Shown here piece after piece: positions 1 through 7,970 of a stretch of DNA of 64,000 bases. The position numbers and the translations under genes are program-made. The notes beneath the pieces were generated by a model. It ran no database searches, had not been told where the DNA came from, and was given only the letters and a program-made list of their open reading frames with translations. This DNA is from Frigoribacterium sp. MEB024 (GTDB lineage Bacteria; Actinomycetota; Actinomycetes; Actinomycetales; Microbacteriaceae). Location of the stretch: contig NZ_JXQZ01000001.1 of the NCBI RefSeq assembly GCF_000878135.1, forward strand, positions 62,001 to 126,000, given 5' to 3'. Within the stretch, counting starts at the first letter, position 1. Every line of letters starts with the position of its first letter.

Positions 1-759
1 CTGACGTTGCCGGTGGCCCTCGTCGTGGGCTGGATCGTGCAACTCGCGGCCGTCCTCTCGCGCCTCCTCGAGCCGACCGACGATCCGACGGGCGGCTTCG
101 GCCTCACCGGGTGGCTCGTCGTCGGTGCCGCGATCGGCGTCGGCGTGCCGCTGGTCGTGTTCGTCGGGCAGGTGCGCGCCCGGCGCCGCGACCCGTCGCT
201 CTCGGGCGTGGCCTTCGTCGTGGCCACCCTCGTGCTCGTGGTCGGACTCGTGACCTGTGGACTCGCCGTCGTCCTGCAGTTCTCCTCTGTGGCGGCGGAC
301 CGGTACCGGACGGCGCAGCCGCCGTCCGTGGCCGAGCAGCGGTACACGGGCGAGGAGGCCGGCGACGAGCTGCGCGCGCTCGGTGACGACACCGTCCGAG
401 CCCTCGGCGGCGATCCGACCGAGGGCTTGCGCGCCGACGGCTCGACCGTCCGGGCGTACAGCGAGGAGTGCCTCCTCGACAACGACAATCCCGGGGTCGT
501 GTGGAGCTACTCGTACTCCGCGGACGGCCTCGTCGACGCGTCCGGCGGACCACTGCTGCCCGACGGGGTCCACGTGCTGCCGGGCACCCGCACCGACCTC
601 GACGGCGTGCGCGAGCTCTGGTCGAGCGAGGGGATCGGGGCCGAGCAGGACCTGGTCGACTTCGACCAGATCGTCCCCGAAGCCGACTGGCTCGAGCGGT
701 GGTCGTATGTACGGGCCGGGCCGACGGTCGACATCACGACGATCTGCCTGGTGCCGTGA
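1..759 (+). CDS. hypothetical membrane protein (5' end outside window)
   Basis: The reading frame is open from the first base to a TGA at 757-759, so the true start probably lies upstream; the TTG at 7 is only the first possible start inside the window. The N-terminal 95 residues contain three hydrophobic segments (about 1-20, 35-55 and 70-92, counted from position 7) joined by short charged loops. The remaining 150 residues are polar and acidic, rich in Asp, Gly and Tyr, and presumably lie outside the membrane; they include two cysteines (in SEECLL and ITTICLVP) that could pair. I recognise no family. The next gene begins 73 bases downstream with its own promoter-like element. Confidence 0.6.
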   Translation: MTLPVALVVGWIVQLAAVLSRLLEPTDDPTGGFGLTGWLVVGAAIGVGVPLVVFVGQVRARRRDPSLSGVAFVVATLVLVVGLVTCGLAVVLQFSSVAADRYRTAQPPSVAEQRYTGEEAGDELRALGDDTVRALGGDPTEGLRADGSTVRAYSEECLLDNDNPGVVWSYSYSADGLVDASGGPLLPDGVHVLPGTRTDLDGVRELWSSEGIGAEQDLVDFDQIVPEADWLERWSYVRAGPTVDITTICLVP

Positions 760-832
760 CGGTCGAGTCCGGTCCGGCGCCGGCGCGCTGATCGGCACTC
801 ACCCGGGCGGCAGCCGGGGTATCGTCGCGGCC

Positions 833-1801
833 GTGACCACGCGCCTCCCTCGGATGCCCTCCCGCGCCTCCCGCACCTCCCGCGAGACCGTCCGGGTGCC
901 CCTCGCCGCGAGGCTCGTCCTGCCCCGGGCGGCGGTCCCGGCGTTCCTGCGGGCGACGGGGGCGAACCGCACCTTCGTCACCGAGGCCGGGGCGCGTCGG
1001 CGCATCCGTCGGTCGTCCCTCCGCCCGGCACCGTACGGCCCGCCTGCCGTCCTCCGGGACGACGTCCGGGTCGACGTCGAGCAGCGCGGCGGCTGGCCGG
1101 TCTACACGATCACGCGGCGTGACGGTGCGTCGCGCGGCACCGTCGTATACGCCCACGGCGGCGGCTGGGTGGGCGAGATCGTGTCGCAGCACTGGCACCT
1201 CGCCGCCCAGCTCTCCGCCGAGGTCCGCACGACGGTCGTCCTGCCGATCTACCCGCTGGTCCCGTACGGGACGGCCGAGGAGGCGCGGGTCGGCATCCTC
1301 GACCTGGTCGCGTCGGCAGACGGCCCGGTCGCCCTCGCCGGGGACTCGGCCGGCGGCCAGATCGTGCTGTCGGCCGCCCTGTCGTTGCGTGACGCGGGCG
1401 TCGTCGTCGCCCGCACGGTGCTGATCGCCCCCGCGCTCGACCTGACCTGGGGCAACCCCCGCATCCCCGAGGTGCAGCCGTCCGACCCGTGGCTCGGGAC
1501 GCCCGGCGGACGCGTGCTCGCCGAGCACTGGCGGGGCGAGCTCGACCTGCGCGACCCCGTCGTCAGCCCCTTGTTCGGCGACCTCTCGCGGCTGGGCCCG
1601 GTGACGGTGTTCACGGGGACGCGGGACGTCCTGAACCCCGACGCGCACCTCCTTCGCGACCGTGCCGCGGCGGCCGGCGTCGAGCTCGAGTGGCACGAAG
1701 GGGAGGGCGACGTGCACGCCTACCCGCTGCTGCCCACTCGATCGGGTCGTGCCGCCCGGGCGCAGATCGTCCGGACGCTCCGCCGCTCGCTCGCGTCCTG
1801 A
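833..1801 (+). CDS. alpha/beta hydrolase, HSL-type esterase/lipase
   Basis: A predicted carboxylester hydrolase of the hormone-sensitive-lipase group, 322 residues. The oxyanion-hole motif HGGG appears about residue 108 and the nucleophile elbow GDSAGG about residue 166, where the Ser is catalytic; DVLNPDAH and GDVHAYPL near the C-terminus supply the likely Asp and His. The GTG at 833 is chosen because TATCGT (820-825) sits 7 bases upstream, giving a leaderless transcript; an in-frame ATG at 854 is the alternative. No signal peptide is evident, so a cytoplasmic location is likely. The first 40 bases of the gene carry two copies of the CGCGCCTCC motif that recurs through the window. The substrate cannot be inferred. 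Confidence 0.85.
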   Translation: MTTRLPRMPSRASRTSRETVRVPLAARLVLPRAAVPAFLRATGANRTFVTEAGARRRIRRSSLRPAPYGPPAVLRDDVRVDVEQRGGWPVYTITRRDGASRGTVVYAHGGGWVGEIVSQHWHLAAQLSAEVRTTVVLPIYPLVPYGTAEEARVGILDLVASADGPVALAGDSAGGQIVLSAALSLRDAGVVVARTVLIAPALDLTWGNPRIPEVQPSDPWLGTPGGRVLAEHWRGELDLRDPVVSPLFGDLSRLGPVTVFTGTRDVLNPDAHLLRDRAAAAGVELEWHEGEGDVHAYPLLPTRSGRAARAQIVRTLRRSLAS

Positions 1802-1909
1802 CCCGGGGGCGAGTACCGATCGGGTCGGCCCGACGGTGCGGTGCGCGTGCTCCTGCGTCGGTGCGACCCGGGGCGGCCGTGGCACAGCCACCCCGGCGGC
1901 GACCGGGGG

Positions 1910-2191
1910 TCAGCGGCGAGCGGCGCCGCGGCGACCCGAGACGGCGACCCAGATCACCAGGACGACGATCGCGCCGATGATCGAGCCGATGATGCCGGCG
2001 GGCTGGAAGAACCCGTCCGTGGGGTCGTGCTGGAACAGCAGGAAGCCGAGGAACCCTCCGACGAACGAGCCGATGATGCCGAGCAGGATCGTCATGGCGA
2101 TCGACAGGCTCTGGCGACCCGGGACGACCGCGCGGGCGATGAACCCTGCGATGAGGCCGACGACGAGCAAGCTGATGATGAGACCGATCAT
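1910..2191 (-). CDS. GlsB/YeaQ/YmgE family stress-response membrane protein
   Basis: A 93-residue integral membrane protein with three hydrophobic, glycine-rich helices (starting MIGLIISLLVVGLIAGFIAR) and the family features ARAVVPG and LLGIIGSFVGGFLG, followed by a basic C-terminus (GRRGAARR). Members are often induced by general or acid stress; their biochemical role is not established. The start at 2191 is supported by a good ribosome-binding site (AAGGAG, 8 bases upstream). It is transcribed away from the LuxR-type regulator at 2311; the shared intergenic region holds two inverted repeats, which suggests that the regulator may control this gene, although only the arrangement shows this. 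Confidence 0.85.
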   Translation of the reverse strand: MIGLIISLLVVGLIAGFIARAVVPGRQSLSIAMTILLGIIGSFVGGFLGFLLFQHDPTDGFFQPAGIIGSIIGAIVVLVIWVAVSGRRGAARR

Positions 2192-2221
2192 GGTGTTCTC
2201 CTTCCGGGAGAGGTGGGCGAC

Positions 2222-2238
2222 CGGCACCGTCGGTGCCG
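2222..2238. promoter_or_regulatory. 17-bp palindrome between divergent stress gene and regulator
   Basis: CGGCACCG-T-CGGTGCCG forms two 8-base arms around a single central base, 31 bases upstream of the GlsB-type start codon. It lies in the shared regulatory region and could be an operator or the top of a 5'-UTR hairpin for the minus-strand transcript. Confidence 0.4.
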
Positions 2239-2260
2239 TGGTGTCGCAGGACCCAGCAGA

Positions 2261-2298
2261 CCACCCCTGGAGGTGTGGCGGCACACCCCTCGGGGTGG
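2261..2298. promoter_or_regulatory. 38-bp imperfect inverted repeat upstream of LuxR-type regulator
   Basis: Arms 2261-2277 and 2282-2298 pair at 14 of 17 positions around a 4-base spacer; the core is GGTGTG-GCGG-CACACC. The repeat ends 12 bases before the regulator's ATG, overlapping where its promoter must lie, as expected for an autoregulatory operator of a NarL/FixJ-type dimer. No binding evidence exists; this is an inference from symmetry and position. Confidence 0.45.
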
Positions 2299-2310
2299 GA
2301 TGGTGTCCTC

Positions 2311-2979
2311 ATGCCCCTCGCTCCGACCCGGTCGATCACCGTCGCACTCGTCGACGACTACGACGTCGTGCTCGCCGGTCTCGCCCACATGTTCGACCGC
2401 TACCGCGACAGGGTCGTCGTCGCCGAGATCGACGCCACGACGTCCCTGTCCGACCGGGTCGACGTCGTCCTCTACGACTCGTTCGCCCAGCCGGAGTCCG
2501 ACCACCACGAGCTCGCCGAACTGGTCGCCAACCCGGCGGCCGGCAAGGTCGTCGTCTACACCTGGAACTTCCACCCCGAGCTCGTCGAGTCGGCTCTCGC
2601 GCAGGGCGTGCACGGGTACCTGTCGAAGACCCTCGGTGCCCGCGAACTGGTCGAGGCGCTCGAGGCGGTCCACCGGGGCGAACGGGTCGTCAGCGAGGTG
2701 CGGGGGCGGGCACCGAGTGCGCCGGGCCTCGACTGGCCCGGCCGCCGCGAGGGCATCACCGACCGCGAGTCCGAGATCCTGGCCCTCATCACCCAGGGGA
2801 AGAGCAACGCCGAGGTCGCAGCGCTCACCTACCTCAGCCCGAACACGGTCAAGTCCTACATCCGATCGGTCTACCGACGGATCGGCGCGACGAGCCGGAC
2901 GCAGGCCGTGCTGTGGGGCGTCCAGAACGGCTTCCGCCCGGACCACCACCGCATCGACCACTGGCTCGGCGGCCCGTAG
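2311..2979 (+). CDS. LuxR/NarL-family response regulator
   Basis: A 222-residue DNA-binding response regulator. The N-terminal receiver domain begins ITVALVDDYDVVLAGL, with the acidic pair DD near residue 14, a candidate phospho-acceptor Asp in VLYDSF (about residue 56) and a conserved Lys in YLSKTL (about 106). A C-terminal LuxR-type HTH spans about 148-210 (GITDRESEILALI, SPNTVKSYIRSVYRRIGA). The ATG at 2311 is the first Met compatible with a receiver fold; no clear Shine-Dalgarno is present. No histidine kinase gene lies nearby, so it may be an orphan or respond to a distant kinase. It is divergent from the GlsB-type gene, with a long inverted repeat just before its start. Confidence 0.85.
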   Translation: MPLAPTRSITVALVDDYDVVLAGLAHMFDRYRDRVVVAEIDATTSLSDRVDVVLYDSFAQPESDHHELAELVANPAAGKVVVYTWNFHPELVESALAQGVHGYLSKTLGARELVEALEAVHRGERVVSEVRGRAPSAPGLDWPGRREGITDRESEILALITQGKSNAEVAALTYLSPNTVKSYIRSVYRRIGATSRTQAVLWGVQNGFRPDHHRIDHWLGGP

Positions 2980-3014
2980 GAGGCGCGCTGCGGTCTGGTC
3001 GTCGGACGCGCGGC

Positions 3015-3626
3015 TCAGTGCGCCAGGGGTTCGCCGTCCCACGAGACGGCGACCCAGCCGCCCTCGGTGGAGCCCTCGAGGACGACCGAGCCGGTGTTGC
3101 GGAGCCCGTGGGTGCGACTGAACGCGGCGTCGAGGTTGCGGGCGGTGTCCGCCGCCCAGACGCAGATGGCGGCTTCGTGCGAGACGAGGACCGCGGTCGA
3201 GTCGGCCGGTGTCGCGGCGACGACCCGATCGACCGCCGCACGGAACCGGGCCGTGAACTCGGTGCCGCTCTCGCCTCCCGGGATGCGCGCCTCCGGATCG
3301 GTCCACCACCTCTGCATGGTGCCGGCGTACCGGGGCAGGGCCTCGGCGTAGGGCAGCCCCTCCAGGTCGCCGGCGTCGATCTCGTGGGCACCGTCCACCT
3401 CGTGGTGAGGGAGCCCGAGGCCGTCGGCGACGATCACGGCGGTCTCGCCGGCCCGGCGCAGGCGCGACGAGTGCACGGCGACGATCGGTTCGTGGGCCAG
3501 GGCCGTCGCGAGGTCGGCGGCCTGTTCGTGGCCGAGCGGAGAGAGCGGCGGGCCCGGAGGTCGCGAACCGATGGTGCGGGCGACGTTGTCGGCGGTCTCG
3601 CCGTGGCGGATGAGGAGGAGGCGCAT
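3015..3626 (-). CDS. histidine phosphatase family protein (phosphoglycerate mutase-like)
   Basis: A 203-residue phosphohydrolase of the PGM superfamily. The N-terminus MRLLLIRHGETADN carries the catalytic RHG; the second catalytic His is in VLVSHEAA (about residue 150), and the acidic residues EIDAGDLEG lie between. The start at 3626 places RHG at residues 7-9, normal for the family; an ATG 30 bases further upstream would add an unusual extension. The gene converges on the LuxR regulator with a 35-base gap that begins with the recurrent GGAGGCGCG motif. The substrate is unknown; such proteins range from alpha-ribazole phosphatases to nucleotide or sugar phosphatases. Confidence 0.85.
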   Translation of the reverse strand: MRLLLIRHGETADNVARTIGSRPPGPPLSPLGHEQAADLATALAHEPIVAVHSSRLRRAGETAVIVADGLGLPHHEVDGAHEIDAGDLEGLPYAEALPRYAGTMQRWWTDPEARIPGGESGTEFTARFRAAVDRVVAATPADSTAVLVSHEAAICVWAADTARNLDAAFSRTHGLRNTGSVVLEGSTEGGWVAVSWDGEPLAH

Positions 3627-3686
3627 CGTGGCTTTCGGTCGGGGCGGGTGATCCATCGTGCCACGATGACCACCGCCGACCTGCTC

Positions 3687-5069
3687 CTAGCGCACGGCCC
3701 GGGCCGCCATGCCGATCACCGCGCTGTAGGTGGGATAGGCGAAGCGCACGTCGGCCAGGGTGGCGACGTCGACACCGCCGGCCATGGCGGTGGTGACCGC
3801 CTGGACCACCTCGACGGCGTTCTCGCCGACGGCATGGGCGCCGAGCACGAGTTCGCGCCGACGGTCGGCGATCAGCTTGAGGAACCCCGTCTCGCGATCG
3901 TCGATCACGGCCCGGTCCACGGTCGAGTACGGGATCGTGACGACCACGCACGACTCGTCCGCCTCACGGGCCTGTTCTTCGGTGAGGCCGACGCCGGCGT
4001 AGTCCGGGTCGGTGAACCCACCGGCCGGCAGGAGGTGGTGCGGCGTGCGGCGGTTGGCGCCGAGGACGGCGTTCTCGGCGGCGGCCTCGCCCTCGAACTG
4101 GGCGGCCTGGACGAGCATGTCGCGGCCGTTGGCGTCGCCCACGGCGAACACGTGCGGCACGACGGTCCGGAAGTACCGGTCGACGGGGATCGACGAGCGC
4201 TCCACGTCGATGCCGGCCTTCTCGAGACCGAGGTCGTCCACGTCGGCGGGCCAGCCCGTGGCCATGACGACGACGTCGAAGTCGGCCGAGGACGTCGTGT
4301 CGTCCTGCCGCCAGGTCAGGGTGATCGAGCCGTCGTCGGCGCGGGCGAGGCTCTCGACGCCGTCGATGCCCGTCCGGACGTCGATGCCCTGATCGGTGAA
4401 GGCACCGGCGACGACCTCGGAGACGGAGGCGTCGGACGCCATCAGGACCCGCGGCGCGAGGTCGAGGAGCGTGACCGCACTGCCGAACGCGTCGAACACG
4501 GTGACGAGCTGCGCGCCCGTGTTGCCCGCACCGATCACGGCCACCCGTCGGGGGAGGGCCGGCAGGTCCAGGACGTGTTCGGGCACGGTGGCCAGCTCGC
4601 GGCCCGGGATCGGCAGCCGGCGCGAGTGGCCACCGACGCAGATCAGGATCGACGAGGCCGAGATCGTCCGCCCGCTGCCGAGGACGAGGGTCGAGTCGTC
4701 GACGAACCGGGCCCGGCCCTCGTGCACCAGCTCGACCCCTGCGGCCTCGAACCGCTCGGCCTCCCGCTTGATCGACCGGACCTTGTCGACGCGCTCCCGG
4801 ACGCGCGCGACGGTCGACGCCCAGTCGATCGCCGGGGGCGCGACGTCGACGCCGTAGACGTCGGCATGTCGGGTCTCGCGGATCAGCCGGGCCGTCTTGG
4901 CCAGCACCCGCGTGGGCACGCACCCGGTGTTCACGCAGGTGCCGCCCTCGCGCCCCGCCTCGAGGACGACGACGCGAGCCCCGAGCTCGGCCGCCCGCAG
5001 GGCTGCCGCGGTGCCCGCCGGACCGGCACCGATGACGGCCACGTCGTAGTCCTTCTCCGAGATGCCCAT
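3687..5069 (-). CDS. class I pyridine nucleotide-disulfide oxidoreductase
   Basis: A 460-residue FAD- and NAD(P)-dependent oxidoreductase related to dihydrolipoyl dehydrogenase, mercuric reductase and soluble transhydrogenase. The FAD dinucleotide fold opens the protein (DVAVIGAGPAGTAAA), a redox-active disulfide is present (Cys45 and Cys50 in GGTCVNTGC), an NAD-binding fold follows (VAVIGAGNTGAQ, about 175-190), then the FAD motif FAVGDANG and a dimerisation domain. The usual catalytic HPT...E near the C-terminus is replaced by FAYPTYSAVIG, so the His-Glu pair of true lipoamide dehydrogenases is missing. The real E3 of this genome is the lpdA gene at 47205. The acceptor is unknown; a quinone or transhydrogenase-like role is possible. 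Confidence 0.8.
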   Translation of the reverse strand: MGISEKDYDVAVIGAGPAGTAAALRAAELGARVVVLEAGREGGTCVNTGCVPTRVLAKTARLIRETRHADVYGVDVAPPAIDWASTVARVRERVDKVRSIKREAERFEAAGVELVHEGRARFVDDSTLVLGSGRTISASSILICVGGHSRRLPIPGRELATVPEHVLDLPALPRRVAVIGAGNTGAQLVTVFDAFGSAVTLLDLAPRVLMASDASVSEVVAGAFTDQGIDVRTGIDGVESLARADDGSITLTWRQDDTTSSADFDVVVMATGWPADVDDLGLEKAGIDVERSSIPVDRYFRTVVPHVFAVGDANGRDMLVQAAQFEGEAAAENAVLGANRRTPHHLLPAGGFTDPDYAGVGLTEEQAREADESCVVVTIPYSTVDRAVIDDRETGFLKLIADRRRELVLGAHAVGENAVEVVQAVTTAMAGGVDVATLADVRFAYPTYSAVIGMAARAVR

Positions 5070-5295
5070 GTGCTGCCTGCCCCTTCGTCGCGTCGGTCGT
5101 CTGGGCGAACTCAACCAGGTGCGGATGGGCGGAAGCCGTCGACGACAGCCGAGGCTAGGGAGCGTCCCGGGCCGGAGGTGCCGGACGGGGATGCCGGATG
5201 GTCGACACCGTGCCCGTCACGCACACCGCGCACGAGGGCCCACCGCAAGTCCCGGGGGCGCGTGTGACGGTTTGAGACGACGGGTGTCGCGTGGC

Positions 5296-5334
5296 GTCAC
5301 GTGACTGGTCGGGCGGCCGAGGCGTCCGTAGGTT
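5296..5334 (+). promoter_or_regulatory. promoter region of the ABC-importer operon with GTCACGTGAC palindrome
   Basis: TAGGTT at 5329-5334 is a good -10 element. Transcription from about 5342 would leave a short leader containing GAAAGG before the ATG at 5359. A perfect 10-base palindrome GTCACGTGAC (5296-5305) lies just upstream of the expected -35 and is a candidate operator. The rest of 5070-5295 shows no gene. Confidence 0.5.
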
Positions 5335-5358
5335 CGGGCCTCGACGAAAGGTTCGCCC

Positions 5359-7026
5359 ATGTTCCGACCTCCCTCCCGACGCCTCCCCGTGGCCACCACG
5401 GCCGCCACTGCGCTCGTCGCGCTGCTCGCCGGCTGCTCGGGCGCGGCCTCCGCCGAGGTCGTCGACCGTGGCCCCGTCCGCGGCGGCACCCTGGTCTACG
5501 CCACCGACCGCGAGCCCACCTGCCTCGACCCGCACAACTCGGGGGACATGCCCCAGACCTACGTCGCCCGGCAGTACCTCGACTCCCTCGTCTCGCTGCA
5601 GGCGGACGGCAGCGTCGTGCCCTGGCTCGCCACCTCGTGGACGATCTCGGACGACGGCACGCAGTACGACTTCACCCTGAAGGAGGGCGTCGAGTTCCAC
5701 GACGGCACCCCGCTCGACGCGCAGGCCGTCGTCGACAACTTCACCCAGATCCTCGACCCGGCCACGCAGTCGTCGACCGACCTGCTCTACCTGACCGGGT
5801 ACTTCGAAAGCGCGACCGCCCTGTCCGAGCACGTCGTCCGGATCGACCTCTCCCGCCCCTACTCGCCGCTGCTCGCCGCCCTGTCGCAGGCGTTCTTCGG
5901 CATCGAGTCGCCGAAGGCGATGGCGCGCGGCCTCGAGGAGAACTGCGAGTCGCCGGTCGGCACCGGACCGTTCGAGGTCGTCGCGTGGAACCACGGCCGA
6001 GACGTGCAGCTCGTGCGCAACGACGACTACGACTCGGCCCCCGCCGACGCGAAGCACCAGGGCCCCGCCTACCTCGACGGCATCACCTGGCGGTTCCTCA
6101 AGGACAACACCACCCGGTACGGCGCGCTCGGCTCGGGCGAGGCCGACGTCATCTTCAACGTGCCGCCCGAGAGCCAGCAGCTCGCCGAGGCCGACCCCGC
6201 GATCAGCCTGCAGGAGTTCGTCCACTCGGGCTCGCCGTTCAGCCTCGACCTCAACACGACCAGCCCGGTGTTCGACGACATCCGCGTGCGGAAGGCCTTC
6301 GTCCACGCCTCCAACGCCCGTGCCGCCGTCGAGAGCGCCTACGCCGGCGTGTTCCCGTACGAGGGCGACGCCGTCTCGTCCGGTACGCCGCACTACGACG
6401 AGACCTTCCACGAGCCGTTCCCGTACGACCCCGACGAGGCGAACCGCCTGCTGGACGACGCCGGGTGGACCGGCCGCGACGAGGACGGCCACCGCACCAA
6501 GGACGGAGAGAGCCTGACCGTGCGCCTGCCCTACAACGCGGACGGTGCCGAGACGCCGCCCGCCGACCTGACGATCCTGCAGAACATCCAGGCGATGGAG
6601 AAGGAGGTGGGCATCGAGGTCGACCTCGAGGCGCTGGACTCCGCCAGCATGAACGCCGTCTGGGGCGATCCCGACGCGTACGACCTCATCGGCAACTACT
6701 GGAACAGCCCGACGCCTCACGTGATGTACATCAAGTACTCGAAGGCGACCCTGGACGTCGGCAACGGTCAGAACTCGGCCTTCGCCTCCGACGACGAGCT
6801 CGACCGCGTCCTGATCGCGGGCACGGCCACCACCGATCCGACCGAACAGGCGGCGCTCTACTCCGAGGCCCAGCGGATCCTCACCTCGAAGGCCTGGAGC
6901 CTGCCGCTCTACCCGATCCAGACCCGGCTGGGCATCTCCAACCGGGTGAAGGACGTGTGGATCGAGCCCTCCGAGGGCGAGCCGGTGCTGTCGGACGCCT
7001 ACTTCGTGGACGGCGGCGACCGATGA
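5359..7026 (+). CDS. ABC transporter substrate-binding lipoprotein, family 5 (DppA/OppA type)
   Basis: A 555-residue extracellular solute-binding protein. The signal peptide ends in a lipobox (ALLAGC) with Cys26 as the likely lipidation site, so the mature protein should be tethered outside the membrane. Family-5 features follow: RGGTLVYATDREPTCLDPHN, FTLKEGVEFHDGTPLDAQAV and the long periplasmic-binding-protein fold up to residue 555. It starts the operon, preceded by a -10 element and GAAAGG 7 bases before the ATG. It is coupled to the permease gene by an ATGA overlap. The ligand cannot be read from the sequence; these proteins bind oligopeptides, glutathione, nickel chelates and other small molecules. 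Confidence 0.9.
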   Translation: MFRPPSRRLPVATTAATALVALLAGCSGAASAEVVDRGPVRGGTLVYATDREPTCLDPHNSGDMPQTYVARQYLDSLVSLQADGSVVPWLATSWTISDDGTQYDFTLKEGVEFHDGTPLDAQAVVDNFTQILDPATQSSTDLLYLTGYFESATALSEHVVRIDLSRPYSPLLAALSQAFFGIESPKAMARGLEENCESPVGTGPFEVVAWNHGRDVQLVRNDDYDSAPADAKHQGPAYLDGITWRFLKDNTTRYGALGSGEADVIFNVPPESQQLAEADPAISLQEFVHSGSPFSLDLNTTSPVFDDIRVRKAFVHASNARAAVESAYAGVFPYEGDAVSSGTPHYDETFHEPFPYDPDEANRLLDDAGWTGRDEDGHRTKDGESLTVRLPYNADGAETPPADLTILQNIQAMEKEVGIEVDLEALDSASMNAVWGDPDAYDLIGNYWNSPTPHVMYIKYSKATLDVGNGQNSAFASDDELDRVLIAGTATTDPTEQAALYSEAQRILTSKAWSLPLYPIQTRLGISNRVKDVWIEPSEGEPVLSDAYFVDGGDR

Positions 7027-7970
7027 ACTCCTGGGTCCTCCGCATCGCCCGTCGCGTCGCCGAGTCGATCGTCCTGCTGCTGGCCGTCGGCACCATCGTG
7101 TTCTTCCTCGAGCACGCCGTGCCCGGCGACCCCGCCGTCGCGATCCTCGGGGGCGCGGCCGCCCACCCGACACCCGAGGCCGTCGCCGCCGTGACGGCCC
7201 AGTACGGGTTCGACCGTCCCTTGCTCGCGCAGTACGGGTCGTTCCTGCTCGGCCTCGTCCGGCTCGACTTCGGCGAGTCGTACACGCTCAAGCAGTCGGT
7301 CGTCAGCGTCATCGGCGGCCAGCTCGGCTCGACCCTTGCCCTCACGGCCACCGCGCTCGGTCTCGCCTGGCTGTTGTCGATCACGTCGACGTTGCTCACC
7401 GCCGGGAGGCGCGGCCTCCTGGGCCGGATCGGCTCGGTCGTCGAGACGGTCGCGGCCGGTCTGCCGCAGTTCTGGCTCGGCCTCGTCCTGTTGCTCGTCT
7501 TCGCGGTGCGCCTCGGCTGGTTCCCGGTGATCGGCACGGGACTGCCCGGACTCGTCCTGCCGGCCCTGACCCTGGCGATCCCGCTGGCCGGGTTCCTCGG
7601 GCAGGTGACGCGCGACGAGTTCGAGGACGCCCAGGACCAGCCGTTCGCCCTCTCGGCACGGGCTCGTGGCTTGTCCGAGGCGGCCGTCCGGGCACGGCAC
7701 CTCCTCCGCCACGCCGCCCTGCCGGGCATCACCCTCTCGGGGTGGGGCCTCGGCTCGCTGATCTCGGGCGCGGTCGTCGTCGAGGTCGTCTTCGCCCGCC
7801 AGGGCGTCGGCCAGGTGCTCGTCACCGCGGTGAACGCGCAGGACCTCCCTCTCGTCATCGGCATCACCTTCGTCGTGGCCCTCGTCTACGTCGTCGCGAA
7901 CGTCCTCACCGACGTCGCGTACGTCGCCGTCGATCCCCGGCTGCGCACCACGATCGGAGCACCCGCATGA
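7023..7970 (+). CDS. ABC transporter permease, DppB/OppB type
   Basis: A 315-residue inner-membrane permease with an N-terminal helix (VAESIVLLLAVGTIVFFLEH), the family extracellular segment HAVPGDPA, and five further helices. The cytoplasmic EAA loop for ATPase contact is at about 219-250 (ARARGLSEAAVRARHLLRHA). It starts inside the stop codon of the binding protein (ATGA, 7023-7026) and ends overlapping the second permease by the same arrangement, so the five genes are almost certainly translated as one coupled unit. Confidence 0.9.
   Translation: MNSWVLRIARRVAESIVLLLAVGTIVFFLEHAVPGDPAVAILGGAAAHPTPEAVAAVTAQYGFDRPLLAQYGSFLLGLVRLDFGESYTLKQSVVSVIGGQLGSTLALTATALGLAWLLSITSTLLTAGRRGLLGRIGSVVETVAAGLPQFWLGLVLLLVFAVRLGWFPVIGTGLPGLVLPALTLAIPLAGFLGQVTRDEFEDAQDQPFALSARARGLSEAAVRARHLLRHAALPGITLSGWGLGSLISGAVVVEVVFARQGVGQVLVTAVNAQDLPLVIGITFVVALVYVVANVLTDVAYVAVDPRLRTTIGAPA

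Noticed and set aside
3687-5069. Calling the first disulfide oxidoreductase a second lipoamide dehydrogenase
   Set aside because: The HPT...E catalytic motif is missing and it is not near any 2-oxoacid dehydrogenase gene; the E3 at 47205 has all motifs.
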